A stretch of DNA of 64,000 bases, taken from assembly GCF_014651035.1 (NCBI RefSeq), contig NZ_BMWC01000001.1, forward strand, positions 1,395,581-1,459,580, in the 5' to 3' direction. The notes under the pieces were generated by a model. That model saw only the letters and a list, made by a program, of their open reading frames with translations, did not search any database and was not told the DNA's origin. Below are positions 24,943-32,917 of this stretch, piece by piece. The position numbers and the translations under genes are program-made. Each line of letters starts with the position of its first letter. The stretch's first letter is position 1. This DNA is from Streptomyces lomondensis (GTDB lineage: Bacteria > Actinomycetota > Actinomycetes > Streptomycetales > Streptomycetaceae).

Positions 24943-25222
24943 GCGCTGTCCGGCTGGTCCGGGTCCTTGGGCGCTGTCCGGCCGGTCTTGGTCTTCGGGC
25001 GCCGATGGGCGGGTTCTGGTCTTCGGGTGCTGTCCGGCTGGTCCTGGTCCTCGGGCGCTGTCCGGCCGGTCTTGGTCCTGGTCCTCGGGCGCTGTCCGGC
25101 CGGTCTTGGTCCTCGGGCGTCGACGGGCGGGTTCTGGTCCTCGGGCGTCGACGGGCCGGTCCCGGTCCCCGGAACGCTGTCCGGCCGGTCCTGGTCCTCG
25201 GACGCCGACCGGCCGTTCGCGG
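24943..25222. repeat. About ten imperfect tandem 28-bp repeats
   Basis: Head-to-tail copies with the consensus GCGCTGTCCGGCCGG followed by TCTTGGTCCTCGG; one copy carries an extra 6 bases and three have GCGTCGACGGG or GCGCCGATGGG at the front. There are no spacers. The array begins directly behind the stop codon of the gene at 25226, whose last bases resemble the unit, so it probably grew from that gene's 3' end. All frames through it are low-complexity and not credible proteins. Confidence 0.9.
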
Positions 25223-25225
25223 CCC

Positions 25226-25660
25226 CTACGCGCTGACCGGCCGCGACCAGGACGGGGCCGTGCCCGTCACGCGGCACAAGGCCAGGTACAGCGGGATCGG
25301 CGGGGTGTACGGCAGCGTGCCGTCCGGGCGGTGGATCAGCTCGGGGATCTCCGGGGCGTCCGGGACGACCGCGCCGGTGGCGTAGTGCGCGGGGGCCGGC
25401 CACTCCAGGGCGTGGTCGGAGTCGGACGGCACCAGCCACCACCAGGTCGTCCCGTCGGCGTAGACGCAGCCCACGCGGGGCAGCCGGGGCATGACCAGCG
25501 GGCCGAGACGGGCCGGCACGGCGACGGCGTCGAAGCCGAGCGGGGCGGTCATGCCCTCGGGCACCGGCAGGCGCAGGGCCGGGCCCGGTGCGCGCAGCCC
25601 GCGCCGGAGGCGGGCCAGGGTGTCCAGGTTCAGCACGCGGCCGCCGTGCGCGGACGTCAT
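25226..25660 (-). CDS. Hypothetical protein coupled to an anti-sigma-like ATPase
   Basis: A 144-residue protein with no recognised domain (VLNLDTLARLRRGLRAPG; GCVYADGTTWWWLVPSDSD; ELIHRPDGTLPYTPPIPLYLALC). Its ATG overlaps the TGA of the upstream ATPase gene (ATGA at 25657-25660), so it is made together with it. Similar small partners accompany HATPase genes in the XRE/DUF397 clusters of Streptomyces. Soluble and without a signal peptide. The 3' end merges into the 28-bp repeat array. Confidence 0.7.
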   Translation of the reverse strand: MTSAHGGRVLNLDTLARLRRGLRAPGPALRLPVPEGMTAPLGFDAVAVPARLGPLVMPRLPRVGCVYADGTTWWWLVPSDSDHALEWPAPAHYATGAVVPDAPEIPELIHRPDGTLPYTPPIPLYLALCRVTGTAPSWSRPVSA

Positions 25661-26307
25661 GCCGGCCCCCGCTCTCGGTGACGCTCCTGGGCGGGCACCT
25701 CCGGCGCGCTCTTCGCGTGGCGCACCCGGGTTCCCTCCCCGTCGCCCGAACCGTCGGACGGACCGGGCTTCGGGCGGGTGCCCCAGCCCAGGTCGTTGCG
25801 GGGCCCGGCCGGGTCGTCCGGAGCGTCCGCCGTGCGCGGCAGCTCGGCCCAGACCAGCAGCCCGGGGCCGTGCTCGTGAGCACCCCAGGCACGGCAGAGG
25901 GCGTCGACGAGAAGCAGTCCCCTCCCGTGCTCCTCCTCGGGCCGTGTCCGGCTGGCGGCGTGGGGCTGGCCCGGGGCGCAGCCCTCGTCGCGCACGGCTA
26001 TCCGCACCAGGTCGTCGCCGTCGTGCAGCTCGCACACTATGTGGGTGCTCGCCGTGTGCACGAGGGCGTTGGTGACCAGCTCGGACACCACCAGGGCCGC
26101 GCTGTCGCACGTGTCCTCGCACACCGACCAGCCGGTCAGCCGGGCCCGCGTCAGCCGTCTGGCCTGTGCGGGGGAACCCGGATGCGCGGCCAGCTCGAAA
26201 CGGAACCGGCGCTCGGCGGCCCCGAGGGGACCCGCTCCAACACCGAGGCCGGGAAGGCCTGCGGCGGCGTCTGTTCCTAAGGGCGCGGACGGAATCACGC
26301 TTGCCAC
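25657..26307 (-). CDS. Anti-sigma-like ATP-binding protein (HATPase_c_2)
   Basis: A 216-residue GHKL-type ATPase. The N-box is ALVVSELVTNALVHTAS, the G1-type region is VRIAVRDEGCAPGQP, and G2 is HGRGLLLVDALCRAWG. This is the RsbW/SpoIIAB-like single-domain form that Streptomyces carries in many copies next to XRE/DUF397 genes; partners are usually sigma factors or anti-anti-sigma proteins. The start is uncertain: GTG 26307 (after GGCGGGG), GTG 26298 or TTG 26334. It is divergent from the XRE gene across paired dyads. Confidence 0.82.
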   Translation of the reverse strand: MASVIPSAPLGTDAAAGLPGLGVGAGPLGAAERRFRFELAAHPGSPAQARRLTRARLTGWSVCEDTCDSAALVVSELVTNALVHTASTHIVCELHDGDDLVRIAVRDEGCAPGQPHAASRTRPEEEHGRGLLLVDALCRAWGAHEHGPGLLVWAELPRTADAPDDPAGPRNDLGWGTRPKPGPSDGSGDGEGTRVRHAKSAPEVPAQERHRERGPA

Positions 26308-26323
26308 TATCGCCCCGCCGGGA

Positions 26324-26359
26324 ACACTTGGCAAGTGTCACTCTGAAAATTGCAGAGTG
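26324..26359. promoter_or_regulatory. Two adjacent dyads in the ATPase/XRE divergent region
   Basis: ACACTTG-G-CAAGTGT (26324-26338) is followed immediately by CACTCTG-N7-CAGAGTG (26339-26359); both have perfect arms of 7 bases. They lie upstream of the ATPase start and are likely sites for the neighbouring XRE regulator or a paralogue. Confidence 0.65.
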
Positions 26360-26550
26360 CTGTGTGGCGGTCTGGAAGGCCGTGGCACACTGCTCGCAAC
26401 AGCACCCCGCGCGGCGCCAGTTGAGATCGCCGAAGCTTCGTTCGAAACGTTTGTTTGGATCGACTCTTCGAAAAGGTCTTCGAATGGCGCCGCAGGGCTG
26501 TCAGCGTTCTTTTGTGGCCGGCTCGTCAGAACTCTTCGTGGAGGTGGAGC

Positions 26551-27411
26551 GTGAGCGAACCGCGGTCCGCGCCGACTGTCGGGCAGGTCGTCCTCGGTCG
26601 GCGCCTGTCGGACCTGCGGGAACGCGCCGGGATGAAGCGCGAGGAGGCCGCCCGCATCCTCCGCGTCGCCCCCGCCACGGTCCGCCGTATGGAAATGGCC
26701 GAGGTCGCGCTCAAAATCCCGTACCTGCAACTGCTTCTGAAGGCCTACGGAATCTGCGAGGAGGAGGCCGACGCCTTCGTCCAGCTGGCGGAGGAAGCGA
26801 ACAGGCCCGGCTGGTGGCAGCGTTTCCACGACATCCTGCCCGGCTGGTTCTCGATGTACGTGAGCCTGGAAGGCGCGGCCAGCGTCATCCGCAGCTACGA
26901 ACCGCATTTCGTCCCCGGCCTGTTGCAGACCGAGGAGTACGCGCGCGGAGTGCTCCGCTCGGGCGCCATCGGCCAGACCCGGCCCGAGGACATCGAGCGC
27001 CATGTCGCCCTGCGCATGCAGCGCCAGGACCTGCTCACCCGCGAGGACGCGCCCCGGCTGTGGGTCGTGATGGAAGAGACCGCGCTGCGGCGCCCGGTCG
27101 GCGGCCCGGAGGTGATGCGTGCCCAGATCGACAGGCTGCTTCAGGCCACGAAGCTGCCCAACGTGACGTTGCAGGTCGCCCCGTTCGCCAATGGGCCGCA
27201 CCCGGGCACGTACGGACCGTTCGTGCTGTTCCGATTCGCCATGCCCGAACTGCCGGACATGGTCTACAGCGAGTACCTGACCGGCGCGGTCTATCTGGAC
27301 GCGCGCGTCGAGGTGGCGACCCACCTCGAGGTCATGGACCGCATGGCGGCGCAGGCCGCTACGGCACATCGCACGAAGGAGATCCTCCGGGATCTCCGCA
27401 AGGAGCTGTGA
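26551..27411 (+). CDS. XRE-family regulator with DUF5753 (Scr1-type antitoxin-like)
   Basis: A 286-residue protein. An N-terminal Cro/CI helix-turn-helix (about residues 11-67: LGRRLSDLRERAGMKREEAA; VAPATVRRMEMAEVALK) is followed by the DUF5753 ligand-like domain (YEPHFVPGLLQTEEYARGVL; QVAPFANGPHPGTYGPFVLF). This family pairs with a DUF397 protein, and the Scr1/Scr2 pair has been proposed to be toxin-antitoxin-like. GTG 26551 follows GGAGGTGGAG. The DUF397 gene starts on the base after its stop codon. Confidence 0.9.
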   Translation: MSEPRSAPTVGQVVLGRRLSDLRERAGMKREEAARILRVAPATVRRMEMAEVALKIPYLQLLLKAYGICEEEADAFVQLAEEANRPGWWQRFHDILPGWFSMYVSLEGAASVIRSYEPHFVPGLLQTEEYARGVLRSGAIGQTRPEDIERHVALRMQRQDLLTREDAPRLWVVMEETALRRPVGGPEVMRAQIDRLLQATKLPNVTLQVAPFANGPHPGTYGPFVLFRFAMPELPDMVYSEYLTGAVYLDARVEVATHLEVMDRMAAQAATAHRTKEILRDLRKEL

Positions 27412-27666
27412 ATGGATCGCATCAAGCCGCGCAAACACGTCTACAACGGCATGCCCGCGCGTGACTTGGGCAGCGAAGGCTGGCACAAGCCGTGGAGCGG
27501 CGGCAACGGCGGCAACTGCCTGGAGGCGATGAAGCTCGCCGACGGCCGGATCGCCGTCCGCCAGTCCACCGACCCGGACGGTCCGGCGCTGATCTACACC
27601 ACCGACGAGATGACGGCCTTCATCGAAGGAGCCAAGGCGGGGGAGGCGGACTTCCTGCTGTCCTGA
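27412..27666 (+). CDS. DUF397 small protein
   Basis: An 84-residue protein with the DUF397 signature (GGNGGNCLEAMKLADGRIAVRQS; TDEMTAFIEGAKAGEAD). Its ATG directly abuts the TGA of the XRE gene. In Streptomyces such proteins are the downstream partner of DUF5753 regulators, and some affect development or antibiotic production. Whether this copy is a toxin is not shown. Confidence 0.9.
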   Translation: MDRIKPRKHVYNGMPARDLGSEGWHKPWSGGNGGNCLEAMKLADGRIAVRQSTDPDGPALIYTTDEMTAFIEGAKAGEADFLLS

Positions 27667-27743
27667 TGTGTTGCGGTTTCTCTGGCTCGACTTCCTATCC
27701 ATGGTGCTGAATTGACTACCCTTTGTCCCTTACGGAGTGCCTC

Positions 27744-28556
27744 ATGACCGGGCAGGACCCCACCTCGGCCGTCCAGATCGACACGACCAGACCCCATCCC
27801 GCGCGGATGTACGACTGGTACCTCGGCGGCAAGGACAACTACCCGGTCGACGAGGAGATGGGCCGCCAGATGCTCGCCCTCGACCCCAGGGTGCCGGTGA
27901 TGGCGCGGGTCAACCGCGCGTTCATGCACCGGGCCACGCGCTGGCTGGCCCGCAGCGGCGTACGCCAGTTCCTGGACATCGGCACCGGCATCCCGACCGA
28001 GCCCAACCTCCACCAGGTCGCCCAGGAGACCGCCCCCGACGCCCGGGTCGTCTACTGCGACAACGACCCGATCGTGCTGGCCCACGCGGCGGCCCTGCTG
28101 CGCGGCACCGACGAGGGGGTGACCGAGTACCTCCAGGCCGACGTGCGCGACCCGGACGCCATCCTGGAGGGCGCGCGGAAGGTCCTGGACTTCACCCGGC
28201 CCGTCGCGCTGTCCCTGATCGCGCTGCTGCACTTCGTCTCCGACGAGGACGGCGCGCACGACCTGGTCGGCCGGCTGCTCGCCGAACTGCCCTCCGGCAG
28301 CTACCTGGGGATGACCCACGCGACGGCCGACTTCACCCCGGAGGAGTCGAAGGCGGCCACCGAGAAGCTCCGCGCCGCCGGCGTCACCCTGGCCCTGCGC
28401 TCCCGCGAGCAGTTCACCCGCTTCTTCGATGGCCTGGACCTCGTCGAGCCCGGCGTCGAGGTGCCGCACCACTGGCACCCCGAGCTGGGCGAGCCCGTGC
28501 CCGGGCAGGACGACGGGGTGATCCCCGGGTACGGGGCGGTGGCCCGCAAGCCGTAG
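27744..28556 (+). CDS. SAM-dependent methyltransferase of the DUF574 family
   Basis: A 270-residue protein of the actinobacterial DUF574 methyltransferase group. It has the marker ARMYDWYLGGKDNYPVD near the N-terminus, motif I FLDIGTGIPTEPNLHQ, VVYCDNDPIVLAHA and a LSLIALLHFV strand. The substrate is unknown; the group often sits beside XRE/DUF397 genes, as here. The ATG at 27744 follows GGAG. Confidence 0.9.
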   Translation: MTGQDPTSAVQIDTTRPHPARMYDWYLGGKDNYPVDEEMGRQMLALDPRVPVMARVNRAFMHRATRWLARSGVRQFLDIGTGIPTEPNLHQVAQETAPDARVVYCDNDPIVLAHAAALLRGTDEGVTEYLQADVRDPDAILEGARKVLDFTRPVALSLIALLHFVSDEDGAHDLVGRLLAELPSGSYLGMTHATADFTPEESKAATEKLRAAGVTLALRSREQFTRFFDGLDLVEPGVEVPHHWHPELGEPVPGQDDGVIPGYGAVARKP

Positions 28557-28592
28557 CTCCACGTTGCTCCACGACGTTGCTTCACGGGTCGG

Positions 28593-30005
28593 TCAGGGCG
28601 GCGGCAGGGCACCGCACAGCGCCTCCAGGGCCGGCCCGTAGGCATGCTCGGACGGGGTCGCGTACCCCACGACGAGGCCGTCGCTCACCGGCATGTCCGC
28701 CTCCGGGTGCCGGAACGCGGCGAGGCCGTCGAGGGCGATGCCCTGCCAGACGGCGGCCTTGACCGCGGACGCCTCGGTGCCGGGCGGCAGCCGCAGCACC
28801 GCGTGCAGCCCGGCCGCGACGCCGGTGGCCTCGATGTGCGGCGCGTGCTCGGCGAGCGCGGCGACGAGCCGGTCCCGGCGGCTCCGGTACCGCTGCCGCA
28901 TCCGCCGCACGTGCCGGTCGTACGACCCCGAGGTGATGAAGTCCGCCAGGCTCAGCTGGTCGAGGACGCTCGCCCACGCCTCCCGTTCCCCCTTGGCGGC
29001 CAGGACGGCGCCCACGTACCGCTCCGGCAGCACCATCCAGCCCAGCCGCACCGCCGGCGACAGGCTCTTGCTGACCGAGCCGAGGTGGATCACACGCTCG
29101 GGGTCGAGCCCCTGGACGGCGCCGACCGGCCTGCGGTCGTAGCGGAACTCCCCGTCGTAGTCGTCCTCCAGGACCAGCCCGCCACGCGCGCGTGCCCAGT
29201 CGATCACGGCGGCCCGGCGCGCGGGGTGCAGCGGGCCGCCGGTCGGGAACTGGTGCGCCGGCGTGAGCAGCACGGCCCGCTCGCGCCCCAACCGGTCGAC
29301 CCGGGCGCCGTGTTCGTCGAGGGGCAGCGGCACGGTCCGCACACCGGCGGCGGCGAGGACCTCCCGGTGGAACCCGAGCCCGTACGCCTCCACCGCCAGG
29401 GGCCCGCGCAGGACGGCCCCGCCGAACAGCAGCCGCAGCGCGTGCGCGAAACCGGAGCAGATCACGATCCTGCCCGGCTCGGTCCGCACGCCACGCGCGC
29501 GTGCCAGGTACTCGGTGAGCGCCTCCCGCAGCTCGACCCGCCCGGCCGGGTCGCCCGGCCCGAACACCTCGTTCGGCGCCTGCTGGAGCGCCCTGCGGTA
29601 GGAGGCCAGCCAGGCGGCGCGCGGGAACGCGGAGATGTCCGGGGTGCCCTGCGTCAGGTCGTGCCGTGGTCCACGCGCGCGTGGCGGCGCCTTCCTGGGC
29701 ACGCGGGCGGCCGGCCGCAGCGGCTCGGCCCGCTCCGCGACCCGGGTCCCCGAGCCTTGCCGGGCGGTGAGCCAGCCTTCCGCCACGAGCTCCGCGTACG
29801 CGTCGGCCACCGTGTTGCGGGCGACGCCGAGGTCGGCGGCGAGCGAGCGGTACGGCGGCAGCCGCGTGCCCGGAGCGAGCCGCCCGCTGCGCACGGCCTC
29901 GCGCAGGGCCCGGATCAGCGCCGCACGCCGACCACCCGGACTGGACAGCTCCAGATGCAGGTCGGCCCCGATCCGCTCCGCTGAATTGACCCACGAATCC
30001 GCCAT
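28593..30005 (-). CDS. MocR/PdxR-type GntR regulator fused to an aminotransferase domain
   Basis: A 470-residue protein. A GntR winged helix at about residues 22-90 (RRAALIRALREAVRSGRLAPG; YRSLAADLGVARNTVADAY) is joined by a linker to a fold-type I aminotransferase domain. The PLP lysine motif is HLGSVSKSLSPAVRLG, and the cofactor Asp/Tyr region is LVLEDDYDGEFRYDRRP. Such proteins sense PLP or aminated ligands rather than catalyse. It is divergent from an AhpD-like gene with a 47-base gap holding a CCTAC/GTAGG dyad, so that gene is a likely target. Confidence 0.9.
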   Translation of the reverse strand: MADSWVNSAERIGADLHLELSSPGGRRAALIRALREAVRSGRLAPGTRLPPYRSLAADLGVARNTVADAYAELVAEGWLTARQGSGTRVAERAEPLRPAARVPRKAPPRARGPRHDLTQGTPDISAFPRAAWLASYRRALQQAPNEVFGPGDPAGRVELREALTEYLARARGVRTEPGRIVICSGFAHALRLLFGGAVLRGPLAVEAYGLGFHREVLAAAGVRTVPLPLDEHGARVDRLGRERAVLLTPAHQFPTGGPLHPARRAAVIDWARARGGLVLEDDYDGEFRYDRRPVGAVQGLDPERVIHLGSVSKSLSPAVRLGWMVLPERYVGAVLAAKGEREAWASVLDQLSLADFITSGSYDRHVRRMRQRYRSRRDRLVAALAEHAPHIEATGVAAGLHAVLRLPPGTEASAVKAAVWQGIALDGLAAFRHPEADMPVSDGLVVGYATPSEHAYGPALEALCGALPPP

Positions 30006-30015
30006 GGAAATGCAC

Positions 30016-30043
30016 CCTACCGTGGGTCTTTCGGGCCCGTAGG
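30016..30043. promoter_or_regulatory. Dyad in the MocR/AhpD-like divergent gap
   Basis: CCTAC (30016-30020) and GTAGG (30039-30043) are inverted and separated by 18 bases in the 47-base gap between the MocR gene and the AhpD-like gene. MocR regulators often use short spaced sites, so this is a reasonable operator candidate. The arms are short. Confidence 0.4.
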
Positions 30044-30052
30044 TTGAGGGAC

Positions 30053-30538
30053 ATGACGACGAACACGAGCACGAACAGCACCCCTGTGAAAGCCCCCCGG
30101 CTGGAGTTCGCCAAGTCCGCCCCGAAGGCCTTCCGGGCCCTCATCGCCTTCGACGCCGCCGCCCGTGAGGGCCTCGACCCGGCCCTCGTCGAACTGATCC
30201 AGATCCGCGCCTCGCACCTCAACCACTGCGCGTACTGCCTCCACATGCACACCAACGACGCCCGCAAGGCCGGCGAGAGCGAGGACCGGCTGCACATGGT
30301 CGCCGTGTGGCGCGAGGCCCGCCACTTCTTCACCGAGCGGGAGCAGGCGGCCCTCGCCCTCACGGAGGCGGTCACGATGGTCGCCGACGCCGGTGTCCCG
30401 GACGACGTGTACGCCGAGGCCGCCGCACAGTTCGACGAGCGGGAACTGGCCCAGGTGCTCGCCCTGATCCTCACGATCAACACGTGGAACCGGGTGGCGC
30501 TGTCCACGGGGAAGGCGGCGGGGACGGACGAGAGGTGA
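30053..30538 (+). CDS. Carboxymuconolactone decarboxylase/AhpD-like protein
   Basis: A 161-residue all-helical protein with the AhpD-type redox site HLNHCAYCLHMHTND (CxxC and downstream His), typical of alkylhydroperoxidase-core proteins that reduce peroxides or act as gamma-CMD. The ATG at 30053 lies close to the promoter; there is little room for a leader. Likely controlled by the divergent MocR regulator. Confidence 0.88.
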   Translation: MTTNTSTNSTPVKAPRLEFAKSAPKAFRALIAFDAAAREGLDPALVELIQIRASHLNHCAYCLHMHTNDARKAGESEDRLHMVAVWREARHFFTEREQAALALTEAVTMVADAGVPDDVYAEAAAQFDERELAQVLALILTINTWNRVALSTGKAAGTDER

Positions 30539-30563
30539 CCGGAGGCGCTGATGACCGGAGCGG

Positions 30564-32054
30564 CTACACCGCCATGGGCCGGTCGTACGGTCCGATCGGG
30601 GCGGGCAGCGTGGAACTGCCCGTCAGATGGCGGTCTACGGCGGCCGCCACCGCCCGCCCCTCGGCGATCGCCCAGACGATGAGCGACTGCCCCCGGGCGG
30701 CGTCCCCCGCGGCGAACACGCCGGGCACGTTCGTGGCGAAACCGGCGTCGCGCGCGATCGTGCCGCGGGGCTCCAGCTCCAGCCCCAGCTGGTCGACGAG
30801 CCCGTCCTGCCGGTCGGGCCCGGTGAAGCCGAGCGCGAGCAGTACGAGGTCGGCGGGGAGCGTCCGCCCGGTGCCGTCCACCGGGCGGCGCCACGCGTCC
30901 ACCTCGACCAGGTGCAGCGACCGCACATGCCCCTCCGCGTCGCCGTCGAAGCGCAGCGTGGACGCCGCGAACAGCCGGGCGTCCGCGTCGGCCACCGGAG
31001 CGGTCCGCAGGTCACGGGCCTCCTCGTGCGCCGCGGACAGCCGGTAGACCCGCACCGGATACGTCGGCCAGGGCTCGGTGTCCTCGTCGCGCTCCGCGGC
31101 CGGTAGCGCGTAGATGTCCACCTGGGTCACGGACGCGGCGCCCTCCCGTACGGCCGTGCCCAGGCAGTCCGCCCCGGTGTCGCCGCCGCCGACGATGACG
31201 ACGTGCTTCCCGGCGGCCGACAGCGGGGACGTCTCCAGATCGCCCTCGCACACCCGGTTGGCCAGCGGCAGGTACTCCATCGCCTGGTGAACACCCGTCA
31301 GCTCCCGGCCCGGGACGGAGAGTTCGCGCCATGCCGTCGCCCCCGTCGCGATCACCACGGCGTCGTAGCGGGTCCGCAGCTCGTCGGCCCCGATGTCCCG
31401 CCCGACCGCCGTCGACGTGCGGAACTTCGTCCCCTCGGCCGCCATCTGCTCCAGCCGCCGCTCCAGATGGTGCTTCTCCATCTTGAACGCGGGGATGCCG
31501 TACCGCATCAGCCCGCCGAGCCGGTCGTCCCGCTCGTACACCGCGACCGTGTGCCCGGCCCGGGTCAGCTGCTGGGCCGCGGCCAGCCCGGTGGGCCCCG
31601 AACCGATCACCGCGACCGTCTTGCCGGACAGCCGCTCCGGCGGGCCCGGCTTCGCGAAGCCCTCCTCCCACGCCCGGTCGGCGATCGCGCACTCGACGTT
31701 CTTGATGGTGACGGCCGGCTGGTTGATCGCCAGCACGCACCCCGCCTCGCACGGCGCCGGGCACAACCGGCCCGTGAACTCGGGAAAGTTGTTCGTCGCG
31801 TGCAGCCGGTCGGCGGCGGCCCGCCAGTCCTCCCGGGACACCAGGTCGTTCCACTCGGGGATCAGATTGCCCAGCGGACAGGCGTCGTGGCAGAAGGGGA
31901 TGCCGCAGTCCATGCAGCGGTCGGCCTGCTTGCCGATGATCGGCAGCAGCGCCCCGGGGACGTAGACCTCGTTCCAGTCCCGCACCCGCTCCTCGACCGG
32001 CCTGCGCGGCCAGTCCTGGCGGGGCGTGGTCAGGAAACCCTTGGGATCGGCCAT
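30564..32054 (-). CDS. gltD: Glutamate synthase small-subunit-like protein
   Basis: A 496-residue flavoprotein. The N-terminal cysteine cluster region (CMDCGIPFCHDACPLGN; GRLCPAPCEAGC) holds 4Fe-4S clusters. An FAD-binding Rossmann motif follows (AVIGSGPTGLAAAQQL), then an NADPH-binding one (VVIVGGGDTGADC) and a C-terminal FAD contact (VFAAGDAARGQSLIVWA). It passes electrons from NADPH to the large subunit for glutamate synthesis. The large-subunit gene is not within the window, so it may act with a distant gltB or with another partner. The ATG follows AAGGAAG. Confidence 0.9.
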   Translation of the reverse strand: MADPKGFLTTPRQDWPRRPVEERVRDWNEVYVPGALLPIIGKQADRCMDCGIPFCHDACPLGNLIPEWNDLVSREDWRAAADRLHATNNFPEFTGRLCPAPCEAGCVLAINQPAVTIKNVECAIADRAWEEGFAKPGPPERLSGKTVAVIGSGPTGLAAAQQLTRAGHTVAVYERDDRLGGLMRYGIPAFKMEKHHLERRLEQMAAEGTKFRTSTAVGRDIGADELRTRYDAVVIATGATAWRELSVPGRELTGVHQAMEYLPLANRVCEGDLETSPLSAAGKHVVIVGGGDTGADCLGTAVREGAASVTQVDIYALPAAERDEDTEPWPTYPVRVYRLSAAHEEARDLRTAPVADADARLFAASTLRFDGDAEGHVRSLHLVEVDAWRRPVDGTGRTLPADLVLLALGFTGPDRQDGLVDQLGLELEPRGTIARDAGFATNVPGVFAAGDAARGQSLIVWAIAEGRAVAAAVDRHLTGSSTLPAPIGPYDRPMAV

Positions 32055-32234
32055 GGCCGTCTTCCTTGCGTGCGCGTGTGACAGGCCGTGCGTCGTCGGG
32101 CGGCACTCTTCCCGCCACGATACGTCCGCGTAGGCGTGCGCGCAGAGGGCCGGGCGGTGTCTGCCGCTGGGTGCCTGCCGCTGGGTGCCGGGCCTGCCGT
32201 CGGCGCCGGTGCCGGTCGGCGTGTGGCGCGGGCG

Positions 32235-32714
32235 TCAGGTGAGGGCCAGGACGTACGCCAGGGCCGCCCCGGCCGAGGCGACCGTGCGGACGTGGTTCCA
32301 CATCGTCCACTCGCGCACATACGCCGGCCAATACGCGGCCGCCTCCGACGTGCCCGGCTCCAGCTTGGCCAGCGCGTCGTTGCGCGGCACGTTCGCGACC
32401 ATGGTGAGCCCGAACGAGCCGAACAGGTACAGCGCACTGCCCACCAGCAGCTCCACCGTCCCCTCGTCCGGCCACACGACGAACGTCACCACGGCGATCA
32501 CCGCGCACAGCACCGCCGAGCCGAGGAACACGGCCATGAAGGGCGGTGTCACCGCGGCCACGTTGATCGCGTGCATCGCGGCCACCCCCTGCGCGGGCGG
32601 CAGCGTGGCCAGGCCCCGCATGACGAAGGTCGAGAAGCCGCAGAACACCCCGGCCACCAGACCGGTCCCGAGCACACCCAGCACCGTCAGCACGAAGTAC
32701 GGTCCGTCGATCAT
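32235..32714 (-). CDS. DUF1772 (anthrone oxygenase-like) membrane protein
   Basis: A 159-residue protein with four hydrophobic helices. The DUF1772 pattern includes GFSTFVMRGLATLPPAQGVAAM and NVPRNDALAKL. Members are called anthrone oxygenases because one acts in fungal polyketide oxidation, but the bacterial role is mostly unknown. The ATG at 32714 follows GGAGAGG; an upstream in-frame start is not supported. Confidence 0.85.
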   Translation of the reverse strand: MIDGPYFVLTVLGVLGTGLVAGVFCGFSTFVMRGLATLPPAQGVAAMHAINVAAVTPPFMAVFLGSAVLCAVIAVVTFVVWPDEGTVELLVGSALYLFGSFGLTMVANVPRNDALAKLEPGTSEAAAYWPAYVREWTMWNHVRTVASAGAALAYVLALT

Positions 32715-32827
32715 GTCAGCCTCTCCCGCCCGTCGAGCCGGGATCCTGCCCGGCACCCTGCCTCACCACAACTGAAATCCCGTACGAGCACAGCGACCAT
32801 GGCCCAGCGGCGCGGGGACATACGCGA

Positions 32828-32884
32828 ACGTCCACCGTCCACCGTCCACCGCCCACGCCCACCGCCCACGCCCACCGCCCACTG
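32828..32884. repeat. Short CCACCG/CCCACG-type tandem repeat
   Basis: About eight copies of a 6-7 base unit (TCCACCG, then CCCACGC or CCCACCG) in the gap between the DUF2293 and DUF1772 genes. No gene lies in this gap; it looks like slippage sequence. Confidence 0.7.
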
Positions 32885-32917
32885 TTCACCGGACGGCCGT
32901 GTCCGGCGCCGCTCAGC

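Noticed and set aside
24943..25222. CRISPR-like array
   Set aside because: The 28-bp units are directly adjacent with no unique spacers, and no cas genes are present.
24939..25892. A 317-codon minus-strand frame through the repeat array
   Set aside because: It is made of EDQDQPDS-type repeat translation plus out-of-frame reading of the two real genes at 25226 and 25657.
28557..28592. Terminator between the DUF574 and MocR genes
   Set aside because: Only direct repeats (CCACGTTGCT, CCACGACGTTGCT) are seen; no stable stem.
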